A stretch of DNA of 8,095 nt. It comes from Xanthobacteraceae bacterium. GTDB lineage: Bacteria; Pseudomonadota; Alphaproteobacteria; Rhizobiales; Xanthobacteraceae. The position numbers and the translations under genes were made by a program. The DNA is taken from contig JASHVC010000449.1 of the NCBI GenBank assembly GCA_030039655.1, positions 1-8,095 on the forward strand, given 5' to 3'. The notes below the pieces were generated by a model. That model did not search any database, had not been told where the DNA came from, and saw nothing but the letters and a program-made list of their open reading frames with translations. Every line of letters begins with the position of its first letter. Within the stretch, counting starts at the first letter, position 1. Below are positions 5,518-8,095 of this stretch, piece after piece.

Positions 5518-6858
5518 CTAGGTCGCGAGATTCTCCATCAGGGTACGTCCCTGGTAGGCCCCTCGGAAACGGCCGCGGCGACGCAGTTCGGGTACGAGGA
5601 AGTCGACGACGCTGAGCAAGTCACGCGGCGTCGCAACAGGGTGCGCGAACATAAAGCCGCCGCGGCTGCCGGTAGCCTCGAACACCTCTTCCATGTAGTC
5701 GGCGACCTGCGCCGCGGTACCCGCGACGGTGCGGTCGTAGGCGGTTGCGCTTTTGAGCCCGTACTCGAAGAATTCTTCGCGCGTGATCTCGGTATCGGCG
5801 CCGATGTCGTTGGAGAGCTGGTGCACGAAGCCCACTGGCGAGGCTCCCGTCGCCGCGATCTGATCGTTGATTTCCTTGAGAGTGAATCGCGCAGGAAGTT
5901 TGGAAAAGTCCCAGCCTGAGTTATGTGCGAGATAGGCGCCGACCGCCTCGCCGCGCGGTACCATCCGCAAGATGTTCTCCTTGCGCGACTTTGCATCCTG
6001 CTCGGTCTCGGCAACGACCAACGAGACGCCCCACAGAATGCCGACGCTCGCCGGGTCGCGCCCCGCTGCAACGAGCGCCGCATCGAGCTCGTGACGATGG
6101 CGCTGTCTGAGATTGAGCGCCTGGCTCGAGGCGAACACGTGATCGGCAAAATGCGCCGAAGCCTTGATGCCCCGCAATGACGAACCAGCCTGAATCAGTA
6201 CCGGCCGGCCCTGGGGTGAAGGCACCGCGTTGAGAGGTCCGCGTACCTTGAAGAACCGGCCGGTGTGGTTGATGGGGCGCACCTTTTCGGGGTCCGCCAC
6301 GACGCCAGATTCGCGATCCCACAGGAAGGCGTCCGCCGCGACGCTGCTCCACAGAGCCTTGCAGACATCAATGAACTCTTCCATGCGCTCGTAGCGCAAG
6401 TCGTGCTCCATCAGCTCGTCGAAGCCGTAATTCGCGGCGTCGGCACGACGCGTCGAGGTGATCACGTTGAAGGCGATCCGGCCATTGGTGACATGGTCGA
6501 GCGAGTTCAGGAGCCGCGCCGTATAGAACGGATGCATGAAGGTCGACGCATAAGTCAGGCAGAATCCGACATGACTCGTCGCGCGTGCCATAAGCGGGAT
6601 CCATGGACTCACGTCGTGGCGTGGCCATTGGATACCCCAGCGGACGGCCTCGTCCTCCGACCCGCGCCAGGTGCTGGGAATGCCGGTGCCGTCGCCAAAG
6701 AATATCATGTCGATGCAACCGCGTTCGGCGATCCGCGCGACTTCCTCGTAGATGCCAACATCGGGATAGAGGCGTCCGGTCCATGATCCGGGTATCCGCC
6801 ATCGCCCGTCGAGATGCGTGAAGGAGAGGTCGAATGCCAGGTGCATCTTTTGCTTCAT
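5518..6858 (-). CDS. LLM-class flavin-dependent monooxygenase, NtaA/SnaA/DszA type
   Basis: This 446-residue cytoplasmic enzyme of the bacterial luciferase-like TIM-barrel family would use reduced FMN and O2 to oxidise an organic substrate. Family members act on nitrilotriacetate (NtaA), EDTA (EmoA), dibenzothiophene sulfone (DszA) and dimethyl sulfide (DmoA). Diagnostic segments are MIFFGDGTG (51-59), TYASTFMHPFYTARLLNSLD (102-121), NGRIAFNVITS (125-135), the segment from EHDLRYERMEEF on (151-162), HTGRFFKVRGPLNAVPSPQG (198-217) and PVLIQAGSS (219-227). Length fits the family. The ATG at 6858 has GGAG 8 nt upstream; an inner ATG at 6846 would also keep the domain intact. It is the first gene of the four-gene unit, 66 nt before the binding protein. 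Such enzymes need a separate NAD(P)H:FMN reductase, which is not in this window. The substrate is presumably the one the transporter imports. Confidence 0.93.
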   Translation of the reverse strand: MKQKMHLAFDLSFTHLDGRWRIPGSWTGRLYPDVGIYEEVARIAERGCIDMIFFGDGTGIPSTWRGSEDEAVRWGIQWPRHDVSPWIPLMARATSHVGFCLTYASTFMHPFYTARLLNSLDHVTNGRIAFNVITSTRRADAANYGFDELMEHDLRYERMEEFIDVCKALWSSVAADAFLWDRESGVVADPEKVRPINHTGRFFKVRGPLNAVPSPQGRPVLIQAGSSLRGIKASAHFADHVFASSQALNLRQRHRHELDAALVAAGRDPASVGILWGVSLVVAETEQDAKSRKENILRMVPRGEAVGAYLAHNSGWDFSKLPARFTLKEINDQIAATGASPVGFVHQLSNDIGADTEITREEFFEYGLKSATAYDRTVAGTAAQVADYMEEVFEATGSRGGFMFAHPVATPRDLLSVVDFLVPELRRRGRFRGAYQGRTLMENLAT

Positions 6859-7130
6859 CCGATATTCTCCGATGGCCCGGCAGTCGCGTGAACGATAGCA
6901 TTATGTCCAGCTGCGCGCCACGCATCAGGCTCGGCCGATTGGTTGCTTGGCTGTTGGGAACTGGCGCCATTTATGCGTCCGGCAGACTGCACGTCAGAGA
7001 TCGTGGCGTATTCGGGCTTACAAAACGCGTCGTCTTCCACCCGACGCTCAATTGGCCGGTCCAGACTGGGGGCTGACGACAGAGATGATCTAACTCGCCT
7101 CCACGGCTTTTTGTGTTGCCGGCGGCATTT

Positions 7131-7147
7131 CTCCACGAATAGTGGAG
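7131..7147. repeat. Small inverted repeat CTCCAC-GAATA-GTGGAG
   Basis: Six-base arms with a five-base loop would form a short hairpin in either RNA. No T-run follows, so it is not a clear terminator. It may be a regulator site for the divergent promoters. Confidence 0.25.
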
Positions 7148-7308
7148 TTCATCAGGAATTCTGAGTTTCGGCAGTGATTTGAGGTAAGGGGTCGTTTCAG
7201 CGGTTATCTGCACCCGATACCGACGTTCGTAATCACCCACCCAGCAGCTGCATTCCGCGCACATCTTTGTGCCTCGGTTAACAATAAGCGCCGGAAAAAG
7301 GAAAGCCG

Positions 7309-7340
7309 CACCTCGGTATTAGGATTTTGCTTTCGAGGTG
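7309..7340. promoter_or_regulatory. Inverted repeat upstream of the porin gene
   Basis: CACCTCG (7309-7315) and CGAGGTG (7334-7340) form a perfect 7-base inverted repeat with 18 bases between, ending 47 bases before the GTG start. It could be an operator with half-sites about two helical turns apart or a 5'-leader hairpin. The repeat is seen directly; its function is not known. Confidence 0.3.
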
Positions 7341-7373
7341 AGCGCTAAGTTCAAACAGGATGAGGCGTATAAC

Positions 7374-7391
7374 ATGGAGTGGGTATCGTGA
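7374..7391 (+). other. Five-codon ORF overlapping the porin start
   Basis: ATG GAG TGG GTA TCG TGA encodes MEWVS. GAGG at 7362-7365 lies 8 nt upstream, and its TGA stop overlaps the GTG start of the porin gene as GTGA. The porin gene's own GGAG lies inside this small frame. It may couple translation or may be chance. Confidence 0.3.
7376..7379 (+). promoter_or_regulatory. Ribosome binding site for the GTG start at 7388
   Basis: GGAG lies 8 nt before the GTG at 7388. Another in-frame GTG at 7379 overlaps the site, and a stop at 7370-7372 closes the frame upstream, so 7388 is the best start. Confidence 0.6.
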
Positions 7392-8095
7392 GGAATTCAG
7401 TCGCAAAGCGCACAAGGCTTGGCGTTATTAGCATCCTTACCTTGGCAATCGCATCCCCGATGGGCATCGGCCACGCGGCGGATTTGGGGGTCAAGCCGCC
7501 ATCAGCGCTCCCAGTGCCGCCGGGCCCTGCATATTATAATTGGACCGGCTTCTATATCGGCGGCAACTTCGGTGGCGGGTGGGCCAGGGATGACATCAGC
7601 GGCACCACACTCTCCACCACTGCCCTCGGTACGCTCTCATCAACTTTCTCGAGCGGCCACAATTACGGCGGTGTCCTTGGGGGCGGCCAGATTGGCGCCA
7701 ATTATCAGTTCGCGAGAGACTGGGTGATCGGTCTCGAGGCCGACGCTGACTGGTCAGGATTAAGCGGCGCAACCGGCATCTGTAGTTCCACTGCAGGTGT
7801 CGTTGTAGGGTGTTCGGGCGGCAAGACCAAGATCAGCGACTTTGGCACTGTGCGGGGCCGTCTGGGCTATGCCTGGAACAACGTACTGATCTTCGGCACC
7901 GGTGGCTGGGCGTGGGCTCAAAGTTCAACAGACATCGCACTCAATTGCGCAGTGTTTTCCGCAGGCACGTTCTGTCCGGGAGGCAGCGATACATTCACGG
8001 GCGGCAGTTCGTCGGCTTTCGCGACAGCTTACGGTTGGACAGCAGGAGCTGGTCTTGAGTGGGCTTTCACCAATAATTGGACCGCGCGCATCGAG
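7388..8095 (+). CDS. Outer-membrane beta-barrel protein, Omp25/Omp31 type (partial, 3' end missing)
   Basis: The frame is open for 236 codons to the window edge. A signal peptide of about 30 residues (Lys/Arg-rich start, hydrophobic stretch 11-28, cut near GHA-A) is followed by a Pro-rich linker and then YYNWTGFYIGGNFGGGW (49-65). That segment is the conserved first strand of small alphaproteobacterial porin-like proteins such as Brucella Omp25/Omp31 and Rhizobium RopB. Later strands follow: GGQIGANYQF (99-108), WVIGLEADADWSG (112-124), TVRGRLGYAW (154-163), FGTGGWAWA (169-177) and GWTAGAGLEWAFTNNW (216-231). The remaining C-terminal strands lie beyond the window. Four cysteines, at 132/142 and 187/196, sit in likely outer loops. 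The product should form an eight-strand barrel and have a structural or surface role. Confidence 0.88.
   Translation, partial: MRNSVAKRTRLGVISILTLAIASPMGIGHAADLGVKPPSALPVPPGPAYYNWTGFYIGGNFGGGWARDDISGTTLSTTALGTLSSTFSSGHNYGGVLGGGQIGANYQFARDWVIGLEADADWSGLSGATGICSSTAGVVVGCSGGKTKISDFGTVRGRLGYAWNNVLIFGTGGWAWAQSSTDIALNCAVFSAGTFCPGGSDTFTGGSSSAFATAYGWTAGAGLEWAFTNNWTARIE

Larger units (their letters stand above)
6859..7387. other. Divergent intergenic region between the operon and the porin gene
   Basis: This 529-base stretch must hold the promoter of the minus-strand operon and that of the plus-strand outer-membrane gene. I found no convincing -35/-10 pair for either. It contains a 6-bp stem at 7131-7147 and a 7-bp inverted repeat at 7309-7340. 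A minus-strand frame at 6971-7264 (97 codons, starting MCAECSCW) has no ribosome binding site and resembles nothing I know. A plus-strand frame at 6834-7076 is likewise unsupported. Confidence 0.4.

Noticed and set aside
5538..6149. Long minus-strand frame inside the monooxygenase gene
   Set aside because: It is a shadow of the real gene: low-complexity Arg/Ser/Pro-rich translation and no family motifs.
6971..7264. 97-codon minus-strand frame starting MCAECSCW
   Set aside because: It has no Shine-Dalgarno, no recognised domain and mixed composition. It could be a relic, but nothing supports a call.
7360..7431. Alternative ATG at 7360 upstream of the porin gene
   Set aside because: It is out of frame with the porin, lacks a ribosome binding site, and stops after 23 codons.

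Overview
The window looks like chromosomal DNA of a GC-rich alphaproteobacterium, most likely a Bradyrhizobium-type member of the Rhizobiales. This is inferred from the high GC at third codon positions in the longer genes, from an Omp25/Omp31-type outer-membrane beta-barrel gene at the right edge, and from small exported hypothetical proteins of a kind I associate with Bradyrhizobium. No rRNA, tRNA, CRISPR array or intact insertion sequence was recognised.

The left part (about 1-2650) is sparsely coded. It holds two small exported proteins of unknown function: a plus-strand gene at 298-648 and a minus-strand gene at 1566-1994. Each start is fixed by a good Shine-Dalgarno sequence and followed by a signal peptide. 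Between and beside them are long stretches without convincing genes. These include a doubtful minus-strand ORF (557-856), palindromes near 2207 and 2336, and a short broken reading frame (2378-2530). That frame resembles the segment just after the TIR domain in TIR-STAND defence-type proteins, so this part may be a decayed accessory region.

The centre (2649-6858) is one minus-strand transcription unit of four genes. In order of transcription they are an LLM-class flavin-dependent monooxygenase (NtaA/SnaA/DszA type), an exported NMT1/THI5-like substrate-binding protein, an ABC ATPase and an ABC permease of the SsuC/TauC type. The spacings are 66 nt, 63 nt and a 14-nt overlap. Together they would bind a small organic molecule in the periplasm, import it, and attack it with reduced FMN and oxygen in the cytoplasm, as Ssu-type sulfonate systems do. 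The substrate cannot be read from the sequence. The flavin reductase that such an enzyme needs is not in the window.

On the right, a 529-nt divergent intergenic region (6859-7387) separates the operon from a plus-strand outer-membrane porin-like gene. That gene starts at a GTG (7388) and runs off the end of the window. A five-codon ORF with its own Shine-Dalgarno overlaps this GTG, which suggests possible translational coupling.
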